A DNA stretch of 64,000 bases, from the NCBI GenBank assembly GCA_002293455.1, contig DBDH01000102.1, positions 68,849-132,848 on the forward strand. The letters are read 5' to 3'. The stretch's first letter is position 1, and each line of letters opens with the position of its first letter. This DNA is from Treponema sp. UBA937 (GTDB lineage: Bacteria; Spirochaetota; Spirochaetia; Treponematales; Breznakiellaceae). The notes under the pieces were generated by a model. The model searched no databases. It saw only the letters and a list, made by a program, of their open reading frames with translations, and was not told the origin of the DNA. A program made the translations under genes and the position numbers. This document shows, one piece after another, positions 49,450-59,086 of the stretch.

Positions 49450-50853
49450 ATGATGACGATTTCTGTACAAACGCTCGGCTGTAAATTAAATCAACTGGAA
49501 AGTGAAGCCTTGGCGGAGGCTTTTGAAAAAGAAGGATTCCGCCTGGTATCCGGCGATGCTGCGGCAAATGCCGGAGCGGATTTGTTTATCATCAATACCT
49601 GTACCGTAACATCCAAGGCCGAACAAAAAGCCCGGCGCATTATCAGAAAAGCGTATCGGGATTATCCCGAATCCTGCGTGATTATTACCGGCTGTTATGC
49701 CCAGCTCAAAGCGGAAGAACTTGAGAATATCGGGAATGAACATAATCCGGATATTGTTCCGAATCCTCCGCAAAATATTTTTGTCGTTTCCGGAGATAAA
49801 AAAAGCCGCATCCTCGATTTGCCGCAATATATTACGCGGTCCGTGGTTTCGCCTTGGGAACTTTCCTCCGCGCTGGCGGAATGGTTCAAACATGATGATG
49901 AAATCGTTCCCCAAGACCGCTTCCGTTTTAACGCGAATTCTTTTTCCAGCCACTCCCGCGCTTTTTTGAAAATCCAGGATGGATGCGACAACGCCTGTAC
50001 TTTCTGTGCCGTTCATCTTGCGAGGGGGAAAAGCATCAGCCTTGCTTCGGAAGAAATCTTGTCGAGATTACAGCTTTTGGAGCGGCGGGGATACGGGGAA
50101 GCGGTTCTTACCGGAGTGAATATCAATCAGTATCGGGATGGGAATGCCGATTTTCCGGGCCTGCTGAATATTCTTTTAAAAGGAACAAAGCGTATCGCCC
50201 TGCGCGTTTCTTCAATTGAGCCGGATCTCATCAATCCTGATTTTCTCGATGCCATAACACATTCCAGAATCAGGCCGCATTTTCATCTTTCCGTGCAATC
50301 GGGAAGCGACGCGGTCCTTAAAGCGATGGGCCGCCATTACACCGCGGAGCAGGTTTTGGAAGCCGTCGAAAAATTGAGAAAAGCGAAAAACGATCCTTTT
50401 CTCGCCTGCGATATGATCGCCGGTTTCCCCGGAGAAGACGACACGGCGTTTGATCAAACATACCGCTTATGTCAAACGGCGGATTTTTCCTGGATTCACG
50501 CTTTTCCCTATTCTCCCCGTCCAGGCACCGCGGCGGCAAAACTTCCCCATCACGTTCCTGAAAGGATTGCCGTTGAAAGGGTTGAACGGCTTTTGGCGCT
50601 TGCAAACATAGGCCGGGAACAGTATATAAAACGGCAATCAGGAAAGCAGTTTGAAACCATCATTGAAAACAGCGCGGAACAATCCTCTTACGCCGCTGGG
50701 CTTACCGAAAACTATCTCCGCGTTTTCATTCCTGTTTCCGGTAACGAGATACTAAAACAGGGAACAACTATTACATGCAAAATCATTTCTCCATATAACG
50801 GCGATTATGCGGATGATTCCAGAGTTGACGCTCTCGCGGAAAAAATCAGTTAA
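49450..50853 (+). CDS. mtaB: MtaB, tRNA t6A37 methylthiotransferase
   Basis: A radical-SAM methylthiotransferase converting t6A37 to ms2t6A37 in tRNA. The 467-residue protein has the UPF0004 N-terminal cluster domain (TLGCKLNQLESEA, INTCTVTSKAEQKARRII, ITGCYAQLKAEEL), the radical-SAM triad CDNACTFC near 178-185, and a C-terminal TRAM-like domain (about 395-455). The TLGCKLNQ and VTSKAEQKAR forms fit MtaB better than MiaB or RimO. It starts 30 bases after the TPR gene. Confidence 0.92.
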   Translation: MMTISVQTLGCKLNQLESEALAEAFEKEGFRLVSGDAAANAGADLFIINTCTVTSKAEQKARRIIRKAYRDYPESCVIITGCYAQLKAEELENIGNEHNPDIVPNPPQNIFVVSGDKKSRILDLPQYITRSVVSPWELSSALAEWFKHDDEIVPQDRFRFNANSFSSHSRAFLKIQDGCDNACTFCAVHLARGKSISLASEEILSRLQLLERRGYGEAVLTGVNINQYRDGNADFPGLLNILLKGTKRIALRVSSIEPDLINPDFLDAITHSRIRPHFHLSVQSGSDAVLKAMGRHYTAEQVLEAVEKLRKAKNDPFLACDMIAGFPGEDDTAFDQTYRLCQTADFSWIHAFPYSPRPGTAAAKLPHHVPERIAVERVERLLALANIGREQYIKRQSGKQFETIIENSAEQSSYAAGLTENYLRVFIPVSGNEILKQGTTITCKIISPYNGDYADDSRVDALAEKIS

Positions 50854-50867
50854 CAAGTAACAAAAAG

Positions 50868-51803
50868 TCAGCTTTGTGCCGTTTGCTCTTTCCTTGCGGC
50901 GAGGCCCGTTTGGATAAAAAGCCAGGGAATGCCCGCCGTTACCACGGCACCAACAAGAACATGAACCGCAAAAGCGACAATACGGTAAGAAGCGGCAGCT
51001 TCCCCTACCCTGTCAATAACGGCTGTTCCAAGAAACAGAATAACTCCGGTACAAGCGGCACCAAGAATATATCTAAGAACTATCGTAACAGGCTTTAACG
51101 CGTCTCCCGCTTTTTTCTTTTTCACATCAAAGGGAAAGAACCGGAGCATTAACGTATATCCCATTCCTAAACCAAGAAAGATGCCGGACATTTTTACATC
51201 GGCGGGATTTAAGAGCAGCATGATAAAAGAAACCGCGGCGCTTATAATCAGCCTGAACCGGATACTGGCGGCTTCAAGAACCTTGATAATCCGTTCGGCA
51301 AAAAGCCAATACAATCCCAGCACAATGAATCCCGCAATCCAGCCGCCGAAAATGTCCGTCGGGAAATGTACCCCTAAATACAAGCGGGTAAAACTCATCA
51401 CCAAAGTGATAAGAACCGCGGTTATATAAAAAACCGGTTTTTTCAGCCATGACGCGAGTCCCATAAAAAACACCAAAACACTTTGGGCATGTCCCGACGG
51501 AAATCCATAGCTCGATTCAAGAGCCCGCCCAACCGAAGGATCAAGATCGTAGGGCCGGGGCTGTTTGAAAATCACTTTCAGGAAACCGTTCATCCACGCG
51601 GAAAAAACCGTAAGCACGCTCAGCCTTATTCCGGCGCGGTCATCCACGCACCAAAAAATATAAAAGAGAATGAGCAAATACAGTGTCCCCGCTCCCATGT
51701 TTGTGATAAACACAATAACGGCGCTTAACACCGGATGCTCAATAGTCTGAATCGCCTTAATAAGATTCACTCCCCATTGCTGTATCTCTTGTATGTTTTC
51801 CAT
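50868..51803 (-). CDS. PAP2-family membrane phosphatase
   Basis: A 311-residue membrane protein of the PAP2 superfamily, acting on lipid or isoprenoid phosphates. The three catalytic motifs are present: KVIFKQPRP, SYGFPSGHAQS and TRLYLGVHFPTDIFGG. About eight hydrophobic segments follow the usual plan, with a C-terminal extension of four helices. ATG 51803 follows GAGGCGGG. Undecaprenyl-diphosphate phosphatase is one possible role; substrate not predictable. Confidence 0.9.
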   Translation of the reverse strand: MENIQEIQQWGVNLIKAIQTIEHPVLSAVIVFITNMGAGTLYLLILFYIFWCVDDRAGIRLSVLTVFSAWMNGFLKVIFKQPRPYDLDPSVGRALESSYGFPSGHAQSVLVFFMGLASWLKKPVFYITAVLITLVMSFTRLYLGVHFPTDIFGGWIAGFIVLGLYWLFAERIIKVLEAASIRFRLIISAAVSFIMLLLNPADVKMSGIFLGLGMGYTLMLRFFPFDVKKKKAGDALKPVTIVLRYILGAACTGVILFLGTAVIDRVGEAAASYRIVAFAVHVLVGAVVTAGIPWLFIQTGLAARKEQTAQS

Positions 51804-51859
51804 TACCCGCCTCCTCTCATCATGTATGTATTCCAAAAGTCCGCCCTTTTCAGGCCTTT

Positions 51860-52780
51860 TCAGGCTTCCAATGTAAGGCCTTCCTGCGCCATCACGATTT
51901 CCAAAGATGTTTTGTCTTTGATCAAATGTTTGTATTTCGTTTCAAGCTCTTTGATTTGTTCATCGCTTCTGCCGGGATCATGATGAAACATCGCGAGTTT
52001 TTTCACCTTCGATTTATGGGCCGCGTTGATGGCATATTCATAAGAGGAATGCCCCCAGCCGACCTTTGAAGATTCGTATTCTTTTTGGGTATATTGGCAG
52101 TCATGAATAAGAATATCCGCGCCGTGAAAAAAACGCTGCATTTTTTCATTTTCTTCTTTGGCGGCTTCCTCCCCTTCAATCGCGGCGTTTTCATCGTAGC
52201 TGGGATCATTGGGATCCGTGGGAAAGACATTGCGGAACGGTTCCGTGTCGTAAGCAGTCACGATAGATTTTCCCTGGTACTCAAAACGGTAACCCAAACA
52301 TAAAATAGGATGATTCAGATATTTTGTCGTTACGATTAAGCCGCCGCCCAAATCCAGCGTAGTTTCCTTGATTTGGTCGTATTCGATATGGGCCTTCAAT
52401 TCACTTTGCCGAACCGGCCAATACCGGTAAGACAATTGAGCCCCGATAATCGCTTCCAGCGTATCATCTTCGTAAGACACGGGCCCGCGAATGCGCAAAG
52501 AAGTTGACGGAACAAAAATCGGGGTAAACATGGGAAAGCCCATAATATGATCCCAATGCGTATGTGTAATGAAAATATCGGCATCGATTTTACCGCGGGC
52601 TTTTAAATCATTTGCCATAAGCCAATCGCCAAGGGTTCTTACTCCGGTACCAAGATCCATAATTACCAATTTTTCATCCGCCCGGATTTCCAAACATGAA
52701 GTATTCCCGCCGTATATAACCGTTTCCGGCCCTGGACAGGGAATAGAACCCCGGTCTCCCCAAAATCGTACTGATAGCAT
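51860..52780 (-). CDS. Metallo-beta-lactamase-fold hydrolase
   Basis: A 306-residue MBL-fold protein. The metal motif THTHWDHIMGF is present near 72, with VRFWGDRGSIPCPGPETVIY at the start, and later ligands in SIVTAYDTEP, DILIHDCQYT, GWGHSSYEYAI and MFHHDPGRSD. This set resembles the cyclic-nucleotide phosphodiesterase-like or RNase Z-like group that opens with FWGxRGSxP. Substrate unknown. It starts 24 bases beyond the PAP2 start region, in the same orientation. Confidence 0.9.
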   Translation of the reverse strand: MLSVRFWGDRGSIPCPGPETVIYGGNTSCLEIRADEKLVIMDLGTGVRTLGDWLMANDLKARGKIDADIFITHTHWDHIMGFPMFTPIFVPSTSLRIRGPVSYEDDTLEAIIGAQLSYRYWPVRQSELKAHIEYDQIKETTLDLGGGLIVTTKYLNHPILCLGYRFEYQGKSIVTAYDTEPFRNVFPTDPNDPSYDENAAIEGEEAAKEENEKMQRFFHGADILIHDCQYTQKEYESSKVGWGHSSYEYAINAAHKSKVKKLAMFHHDPGRSDEQIKELETKYKHLIKDKTSLEIVMAQEGLTLEA

Positions 52781-52903
52781 ATTATTTCCTTTTATTCGAT
52801 TTCTTCTATGAAAATGTCAACTCGTTCTATTCTAAGTAGCATCTATACCGGTTGTCAATGATTTAGGAACAAGCTCATACATCAAATAATCTGATTCAGG
52901 GGA

Positions 52904-52933
52904 TTGAGAGAAGTTTTTATAAAATGATACAAT
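52904..52933 (+). promoter_or_regulatory. alr promoter, probably giving a leaderless mRNA
   Basis: TTGAGA (52904-52909), 18 bases, TACAAT (52928-52933). ATG 52940 is only six bases from the -10 end and no ribosome site is visible before it. Confidence 0.55.
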
Positions 52934-52939
52934 AGCATC

Positions 52940-54058
52940 ATGCGCGCCACAAAAGCGGTAATCCATCTGGATTGTTTAAAAGAAAATATTGCATCGATAA
53001 GAAGAAAGATCGGGCCGAAGGTTGGAATTTGCGTTCCGATCAAGGCTGATGCTTACGGCCACGGAGCGGTTCGTGTCGCCGTTGCGGCAATCCGTTCCGG
53101 TGCCGCTTATTTGGCTGTAGCCAGCGTACAGGAAGGCATCGAATTACGGGAATCCGGAATTGTCGCTCCCATTTTGCTGTTCTCCCTTCCGCTTCCTGAA
53201 GAACTGCCCGCCGTTGTGGAACATCATCTCACCTTGATGATTACAGACAAGGAATTTGCGGAGGAGGCGGCTTCCGCGGCGCGGGAACAAGATGAGATCG
53301 CGAACGTTCACATCAAGATTGATACCGGAATGGGACGAATCGGCTGCCGCCCGGAAGACGCTCTGGAACTTGCAGCTTTTATCGCTTCTTGCAAATCGCT
53401 GCGTTATGCTGGAACCGCGAGCCATTTTCCTTCCGCGGATTCGGTTTGCCCCGATGATATAGCTTATACGAAACAACAGATCGCTCTTTTTAAAGATGCC
53501 GTGTCACAAATACACTCCGCCGGAATCGATCCGGGGATTCTTCACATTGCCAATTCCGGCGGAGTGGTTCTGCATGAAGATTCTTATTTCGATATGGTGC
53601 GGCCTGGACTGTTAATGTACGGTTATCCTCCCGTCGAATCTATGGCGGAGGCGGTTCCCGTAAAGCCTGTAATGGAACTTGTTACAAACATCGTATTCAT
53701 GAAACAAGTGAAGAAAGGCGATTATATTTCCTACGGAAGAACCTGGCAGGCTCCAGAAGATACCGTTCTTGCCACGCTTCCCATCGGTTATGCCGACGGA
53801 CTTTCCCGCGCGCTCAGCGGACAATTTTCGGTCTGCATTAAGGGGAAACTTTATCCGCTTGTAGGACGCATCTGTATGGACCAATGCATGGTAGACCTCG
53901 GTAAAAACCCTCCGGTCAATCGCTGGGACGAAGTGAGCGTATTCGGCGGCGCGGACGCGTCTTTTGACGCGGCGGATATCGCGAAAAAACTGAACACGGT
54001 TCCTTACGAAATTACCTGTAACATTAACAAACGAGTCCCCAGGGTGTATCTGGGATAG
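52940..54058 (+). CDS. alr: Alanine racemase
   Basis: PLP enzyme making D-alanine for peptidoglycan, 372 residues. The PLP lysine is in VPIKADAYGHGA near 34; other family parts are KIDTGMGRIGCRPED, VRPGLLMYGYPP, YISYGRTWQAPED (catalytic Tyr) and VGRICMDQCMVDLG. ATG 52940 matches the family N-terminus (MRATKAVIHLDCLKENI), with no ribosome site. It is followed by fhs after 46 bases. Confidence 0.96.
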   Translation: MRATKAVIHLDCLKENIASIRRKIGPKVGICVPIKADAYGHGAVRVAVAAIRSGAAYLAVASVQEGIELRESGIVAPILLFSLPLPEELPAVVEHHLTLMITDKEFAEEAASAAREQDEIANVHIKIDTGMGRIGCRPEDALELAAFIASCKSLRYAGTASHFPSADSVCPDDIAYTKQQIALFKDAVSQIHSAGIDPGILHIANSGGVVLHEDSYFDMVRPGLLMYGYPPVESMAEAVPVKPVMELVTNIVFMKQVKKGDYISYGRTWQAPEDTVLATLPIGYADGLSRALSGQFSVCIKGKLYPLVGRICMDQCMVDLGKNPPVNRWDEVSVFGGADASFDAADIAKKLNTVPYEITCNINKRVPRVYLG

Positions 54059-54104
54059 CAATCAGCCATGAGCAATCAACAACTCGATTAAAGGAGCATC
54101 TTGC

Positions 54105-55871
54105 ATGAAAAAAATATCACCTGTCCCCTCGGAAATTCCGTCGGACATTGAAATAGCTCAGGCAGCGGAATTAAAACCTATTTCTGTTATTGCCGAAACC
54201 CTCGGTATTCCCGAATCTTCGGTAATTCCCTACGGGAAATATAAAGCGAAAATCGACTGGCGGCTTCTTCGTTCAAAAGAAATCCCCGCGCCAAATGCAA
54301 AATATATCGATGTGACGGCCATCAGCCCTACCCCGCTTGGCGAAGGGAAAACCACCACTACTGTCGGATTAGTGCAGGGACTTGGGCGTATCGGGAAAAA
54401 TGCCGTTGCGGCGCTCCGGCAGCCGTCTATGGGGCCGACTTTCGGGATTAAAGGCGGAGCCGCGGGCGGCGGATACAGCCAGATCGTGCCGATGGAAGAT
54501 TTTAACCTTCATCTTACAGGAGACATTCACGCGGTTTCGGCGGCTCATAACCTTGCGGCGGCGGGAGTTGACGCGAGGATTTATCATGAATCAAGGTGGG
54601 CTCCCTCGTATTTTGAAAAACTGGGAATGTCCATGCTGAATATTGATCCCAGCCGCGCCGCCTTGGGACGGGTTATCGATATGAATGACCGCGCCCTGCG
54701 GCATGTAATGACCGGCATGGGCGATAAAGCCGACGGCCCTCTGCGGCAAAGTTTTTTTGATATAACAGTCGCCAGCGAAGTGATGGCGATTCTTGCCCTC
54801 GCGACCGACATGGCCGATCTTAAAAAAAGGCTTAACCGGATGGTTTTAGCGTATGATAAAAGCGGAAAGCCCTTAAGCGCCGAAGATTTCGGCTTGGGCG
54901 GAGCGATGGCGGCCCTTTTAAAAGACGCGTTAAGCCCCAACCTTCTGCAAACGCTCGAAGGCCAGGGAGCCTTTGTCCATGCCGGCCCCTTCGCCAATAT
55001 TGCCCACGGCAATTCTTCGGTTATGGCCGATCTTTTAGGCGTCAGGTTCAGTGATTATGTGGTAACCGAAAGCGGTTTCGGCGCCGACATGGGAATGGAA
55101 AAGTTCTTTGACATAAAATGCCGCACTTCCGGCCTGAAACCCGACGCGGTAGTGATTGTCGCAACCGTCAGGGCTTTAAAATCCCACGGCGGCGGCCCGG
55201 CGGTGGTTCCGGGGAAACCTTTACCCAAAGAATACACTGAGGAAAACCTCGACATGCTTAAAAAAGGACTTGCCAATTTAAGCGCCCATCTCAACATCAT
55301 CAAACGCTTTGGCGTTCCGGCTGTAGCGGCAATCAATGCCTTTCCTTCCGACACGGAAGCCGAATGGGAACTTATACGGAACGGAGCAATCAAAGCCGGA
55401 GCGGTTGACGCGGTTGTTACAAAACATTGGGAACAGGGCGGAGACGGCGCCGTCGATTTAGCCAGAGCGGTAGAAAAAGCCGCCGACAGAAAATCGGACT
55501 TTAAGTTTTTGTATCCTTCCGAGCTTCCGCTTACTGAAAAAATCGAGAAAATCGCGTTCGAAGTCTACGGTGCGGACGGCGTGGAATACAGCGATGCCGC
55601 GCGGAATCAGCTTGAAGCCTTGGAAAAACAAGGCTTCGGAGGCCTCCCCATCTGCATGGCGAAAACCCAGTATTCCCTTTCGCACGATCCGAAACTGAAA
55701 GGAGCCCCCAAAGGCTGGAAGCTGCCGATTAAAGACATCCGTCTCGCGGCGGGCGCCGGTTTCGTGTATCCCCTCTGCGGAGACATCAGCACCATGCCCG
55801 GCCTCCCCTCCAAACCGGCTTTCATGGGCATCGATGTTGATGATGACGGAAATGTGAGCGGACTGTTTTAG
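54105..55871 (+). CDS. fhs: Formate-tetrahydrofolate ligase
   Basis: Joins formate to tetrahydrofolate with ATP, giving 10-formyl-THF for purine synthesis or one-carbon/acetogenic metabolism. The 588 residues are slightly above the usual 556. The P-loop region SPTPLGEGKTTTTVGL is near 84-99, followed by QPSMGPTFGIKGGAAGGGYSQ and the C-terminal LPSKPAFMGIDVDDDG. ATG 54105 follows AAAGGAG. It converges on the HNH gene with a five-base gap. Whether it serves acetogenesis cannot be told from this window. Confidence 0.97.
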   Translation: MKKISPVPSEIPSDIEIAQAAELKPISVIAETLGIPESSVIPYGKYKAKIDWRLLRSKEIPAPNAKYIDVTAISPTPLGEGKTTTTVGLVQGLGRIGKNAVAALRQPSMGPTFGIKGGAAGGGYSQIVPMEDFNLHLTGDIHAVSAAHNLAAAGVDARIYHESRWAPSYFEKLGMSMLNIDPSRAALGRVIDMNDRALRHVMTGMGDKADGPLRQSFFDITVASEVMAILALATDMADLKKRLNRMVLAYDKSGKPLSAEDFGLGGAMAALLKDALSPNLLQTLEGQGAFVHAGPFANIAHGNSSVMADLLGVRFSDYVVTESGFGADMGMEKFFDIKCRTSGLKPDAVVIVATVRALKSHGGGPAVVPGKPLPKEYTEENLDMLKKGLANLSAHLNIIKRFGVPAVAAINAFPSDTEAEWELIRNGAIKAGAVDAVVTKHWEQGGDGAVDLARAVEKAADRKSDFKFLYPSELPLTEKIEKIAFEVYGADGVEYSDAARNQLEALEKQGFGGLPICMAKTQYSLSHDPKLKGAPKGWKLPIKDIRLAAGAGFVYPLCGDISTMPGLPSKPAFMGIDVDDDGNVSGLF

Positions 55872-55876
55872 ACGAA

Positions 55877-56524
55877 TCATTTTAGTGCTGTCGCAAATTT
55901 AACCGACAACTCAGCATCATCGCGTACGATTTTTCGCTTGAATGCGGCAAACTCAGATGAACGCGAAATTTCTTTTGTTATTTTTTTTGCTATAAGATCA
56001 CGAAGTTTTGTATCCGGTTCATCATGGTAACCTTTTACATATTGAAGAAAGTCTCTGACACACTTTGATACCTTATTCCGCAAGTTAGTACATTCGATTT
56101 CTTTTATAGCTGTTGTTCCGCCATTATACACTTTCTCCAATAAGTCCGCGGTTTGTACAGTGCTAATATCATTCGTCAAGGTTTCGACTACTACTTTTTC
56201 CACCAGTGAATCGATTGCAAGAGAAAGTGCAAGATAATCTTCCGGGTCGTACACGGACGGATCGAGAATGTTCTCGAATGCATCCAATTTAATGTTATTG
56301 CAATGACTACAAGACAAAAACAAATTTCCCCAATCGTATTTTAGAGCCTTATCATTTTTGTGCGGAATACGATGCTCAACATTCAGTGAAGAAGACTTGC
56401 ACTCGCAGATATAACATTTCTCGTAACAATCATCAGCCAAGACGGCAAAGTTTGGATTGCTTCTATAGTCATTTTCAGTTGTAATAGGCTTTGGAGGCGC
56501 GGGGCGTTTAGTGAGTTTGACCAT
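55877..56524 (-). CDS. HNH endonuclease, PtuB-like partner of the adjacent ATPase
   Basis: A 215-residue protein with an HNH nuclease core: CYICECKSSSLNVEHRIPHK, then DWGNLFLSCSHCNNIK, giving the paired CxxC metal sites and the catalytic His of the EHxxP form. The rest is helical. ATG 56524 overlaps the end of the ATPase gene by 17 bases, so the two are coupled; a longer frame from 56611 is mostly ATPase-coding. An AAA ATPase followed by an HNH protein is the Septu (PtuA/PtuB) layout, also found as a retron effector. The region looks more AT-rich than its neighbours, suggesting transfer. Confidence 0.82.
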   Translation of the reverse strand: MVKLTKRPAPPKPITTENDYRSNPNFAVLADDCYEKCYICECKSSSLNVEHRIPHKNDKALKYDWGNLFLSCSHCNNIKLDAFENILDPSVYDPEDYLALSLAIDSLVEKVVVETLTNDISTVQTADLLEKVYNGGTTAIKEIECTNLRNKVSKCVRDFLQYVKGYHDEPDTKLRDLIAKKITKEISRSSEFAAFKRKIVRDDAELSVKFATALK

Positions 56525-57635
56525 TCTTTGCCGCCACGCTCGCCTTGCGCTGTTGTTCAAGATTTTGGAACGCAATATACAATTCCTTTGAAGCTGGAGC
56601 CATACGTTCAAGTTCTGTTTTAGCCCTCAGGAATTCTTCATTCTCTTCCGCTGTTCTCTCTTTGAAACAGAGTTCTTTATAGCGGGCGAACTGCCGCTTC
56701 ATTTCCTCTGAATACATATCAGCGTCAAGGAAAGACTCGACAACGGATTCATAGGAGTAATAGCTCGGATTCTCAAGTTGTTCGCGTTTTTCCAAATCAT
56801 AGACCACTGCGTTCGACAGCGATGTAATCACGAACGGCGAATGTGTTGAGACTATAAATTGAACAGACGGAAACATCTGCGTTAAGAATGGCAGTGCCCG
56901 CTTTTGTAATTCCACATGCAGATGGGTTTCAATCTCGTCAATAATGACGATTGCCGATTGGTTATAATCGACGATGCCGTCAGCACTCTCAAAACGCATA
57001 AGCAGTTCCATCACTATTTCCAGCAAAGCCTTGTAGCCGTCCGACATTTGGTGCAGTCCGAAGGGTTCTCGGTTTGGCATCACCACAAAAAAGGCAAGGT
57101 TTTTCATATCCGGCTGTAATTCCAATTCTTGACAGCCGTAAATATCCCGCAAATTCTGCGTAAATCTGTCAAACCATGCCTTGTATTGCTCAACTTCTGC
57201 TTGAGAACGGCCAGAATCTTTTGCACTGAGATACTGAACATACAGATTCAAAATGTATTTCAAAAAATCCCTGCTTGCATTTCTTGTGATGACTGTCTTT
57301 CCCTGTATGTCAATAGCTTCTATAGCTTTAGGTAAATTCAAATCGCTGCGTTCTGCAGAAAAATACGCAAATGTAATATCACACAAATCTTCTATATTTT
57401 CCGAAAAATTAATTATTGATCTTTCATTCTTTCGCACTGAATGTTTAGAGGGAAGTATGTCCTGTTGGCGTGAATTTACAAAATCACGAATTGCTTCTAA
57501 CAAGCTGGTTTTGCCGCTTCCGTTCTTGCCGGTCAGTACGAGGTGTTTGCGTTCGGTTTCGGACAAAGCAATATCGATATTGGTCAAATGCCGTACCTTA
57601 TCTATGTGGATTTTGGTAATGAATACATTTTGCAT
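56508..57635 (-). CDS. AAA-type ATPase, PtuA-like
   Basis: A 375-residue ABC/SMC-like ATPase of the AAA_15/AAA_21 type. Walker A is TGKNGSGKTSLLEAI near 35-49, a signature-like HQMSDGYKALLEIV is near 206, and Walker B SAIVIIDEIETHLH near 240 with the H-loop QFIVSTHSPFVITSL. There is no TOPRIM domain, unlike OLD nucleases. ATG 57635 follows AGGGGG. With the HNH gene it resembles Septu, where an ATPase complex gates the nuclease upon phage infection. It is shorter than some PtuA proteins, so a related two-gene system is also possible. Confidence 0.85.
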   Translation of the reverse strand: MQNVFITKIHIDKVRHLTNIDIALSETERKHLVLTGKNGSGKTSLLEAIRDFVNSRQQDILPSKHSVRKNERSIINFSENIEDLCDITFAYFSAERSDLNLPKAIEAIDIQGKTVITRNASRDFLKYILNLYVQYLSAKDSGRSQAEVEQYKAWFDRFTQNLRDIYGCQELELQPDMKNLAFFVVMPNREPFGLHQMSDGYKALLEIVMELLMRFESADGIVDYNQSAIVIIDEIETHLHVELQKRALPFLTQMFPSVQFIVSTHSPFVITSLSNAVVYDLEKREQLENPSYYSYESVVESFLDADMYSEEMKRQFARYKELCFKERTAEENEEFLRAKTELERMAPASKELYIAFQNLEQQRKASVAAKNGQTH

Positions 57636-57683
57636 ATATGCCCCCTGCAAAAAAACGTAGTCTAAACCCAATGTATCAAATCT

Positions 57684-58970
57684 TCATGCCCTTGTAAACT
57701 TTAATTGTTCATTATCCTTCGCTTCTCCCGATGAAACTCCGCCCATGACGACCCAGGCGGCTGCCATACAGAGGGCGCCGAAGACAAAAATCCCCGGGTA
57801 TCCGGCGAGGTCGATAATCGCGCCGGTGACGGGCGGGGCCAGAATCGCGGCGCTTTGGCTGAATGTGTAATACAAGCCCGTGTATACCCCAACCGTGTCA
57901 TAACTTGTCATCTGCCACAGCATGGGGAAAGAGTTTACCACAATGCCGATCCAAAACGCCCCGTAGAGGAACATCAGCGAAAGAAAGAGAATAAGTCCGC
58001 CCATGGAAGACAGGCCGATTCTGGGTGACAAAAATCCGCTGAGGAAAATCAGCATCATAATGACGGCCAAAACGATAAGGCAAAGCCGGATATAATTCCG
58101 CCTTCCCATTTTGTGGGCAAAATATCCCGTCGCGACAGCCACAATCACGCTGGAGATGCCCGCAATGCCCTGGGCAAAAGCCGCATAACTTTCGTTTACT
58201 CCCAAGGATTCGACCATGTACAGTCCGAGGAAAGGTTTTGCCCCTTCATAAGCCATAAACCAGAAAAAAAGCGATATAAGGATGCGGACGGCGCTTTTAT
58301 CTTGTCCCGCAAAAACCTGTTTTATCGATGCGATAAACGGAACTTTCTGCTCCGGCTCATCTTCCGTTTTTTCCGGAACTTTTTCTTTCACAAATATAAA
58401 CAGAATACACACCGCCGTCACAATAAAAAAGGACGCCGCCGCAAAGGGAATCTGCTGGTGCCTATTCATAAGCGGGGCCAATCCCATAGTACCCACAATC
58501 AAGCCGATACCGCCCATCATATTGATGACGCCGTTTGCTTCGGAACGGTAATCCGCCGGAATTGTATCGGGCATAAGCGCCACTACCGGCCCCCGGACGG
58601 ATGTTTTGAACATATTGAAGATGAAAATCAAAATAATAAGCGTTAACAAAGAATTCGCCCGGGGAAAAAGGCTGAACAAAACAGCCGAAATCGGCAGCAT
58701 AACAATGATAAAAGGCATACGCCTGCCGATTCTGGTTCTCGTTCTATCGGACCAAATGGCAATAAGCGGAATAAGGCAAAGCTGCAGCACATTATCGAGC
58801 GTCATAATGCCGCCGACGAGGAAATTGGAATCGACATAACGCCTTAAAAAGATGGGGATATAGGTATCATAGAGCGGATCCATCAATCCCATCGTGAAAA
58901 AGCCGAAGCCGATCAGAAAGGTAAGTCCCATATATTGGGAGAATCCCGATTTTTCTTTTTTTTCAGTCAT
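57684..58970 (-). CDS. MFS transporter
   Basis: A 428-residue major facilitator with about twelve transmembrane helices and a central loop near 205-220 (EKVPEKTEDEPEQK). The motif IAIWSDRTRTRIGRRMPFII near 80-100 is the A-motif; this form is common in glycoside/pentoside/hexuronide or SLC45-like sugar carriers. ATG 58970 follows AAGGAAGGAAT. No sugar-use genes adjoin it, so the substrate is open. Confidence 0.88.
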   Translation of the reverse strand: MTEKKEKSGFSQYMGLTFLIGFGFFTMGLMDPLYDTYIPIFLRRYVDSNFLVGGIMTLDNVLQLCLIPLIAIWSDRTRTRIGRRMPFIIVMLPISAVLFSLFPRANSLLTLIILIFIFNMFKTSVRGPVVALMPDTIPADYRSEANGVINMMGGIGLIVGTMGLAPLMNRHQQIPFAAASFFIVTAVCILFIFVKEKVPEKTEDEPEQKVPFIASIKQVFAGQDKSAVRILISLFFWFMAYEGAKPFLGLYMVESLGVNESYAAFAQGIAGISSVIVAVATGYFAHKMGRRNYIRLCLIVLAVIMMLIFLSGFLSPRIGLSSMGGLILFLSLMFLYGAFWIGIVVNSFPMLWQMTSYDTVGVYTGLYYTFSQSAAILAPPVTGAIIDLAGYPGIFVFGALCMAAAWVVMGGVSSGEAKDNEQLKFTRA

Positions 58971-58983
58971 AGATTCCTTCCTT

Positions 58984-59024
58984 AACACAGAGGTACTTTC
59001 ACAGAGATAACACAGAGGTACTTT
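58984..59024. repeat. 25-bp period direct repeat upstream of mnmE
   Basis: AACACAGAGGTACTTT occurs at 58984-58999 and again at 59009-59024. It lies in the divergent gap before the MFS gene and mnmE. Two units only. Confidence 0.85.
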
Positions 59025-59086
59025 ATTTTAACCCGTAATGGCCGGAAATGAAAGTATAATCTTGCCTATTCCCCCAAATTCCGGGT

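Noticed and set aside
49486..50016. A 176-codon frame opposite mtaB
   Set aside because: It is a shadow of the conserved MtaB N-terminal domain.
55877..57635. Retron or OLD/Gabija defence system
   Set aside because: There is no reverse transcriptase or msr-msd-like sequence beside the pair, and the ATPase has no TOPRIM domain.
58984..59024. Insertion-sequence end before mnmE
   Set aside because: It is only a two-unit 25-bp direct repeat with no inverted ends or transposase.
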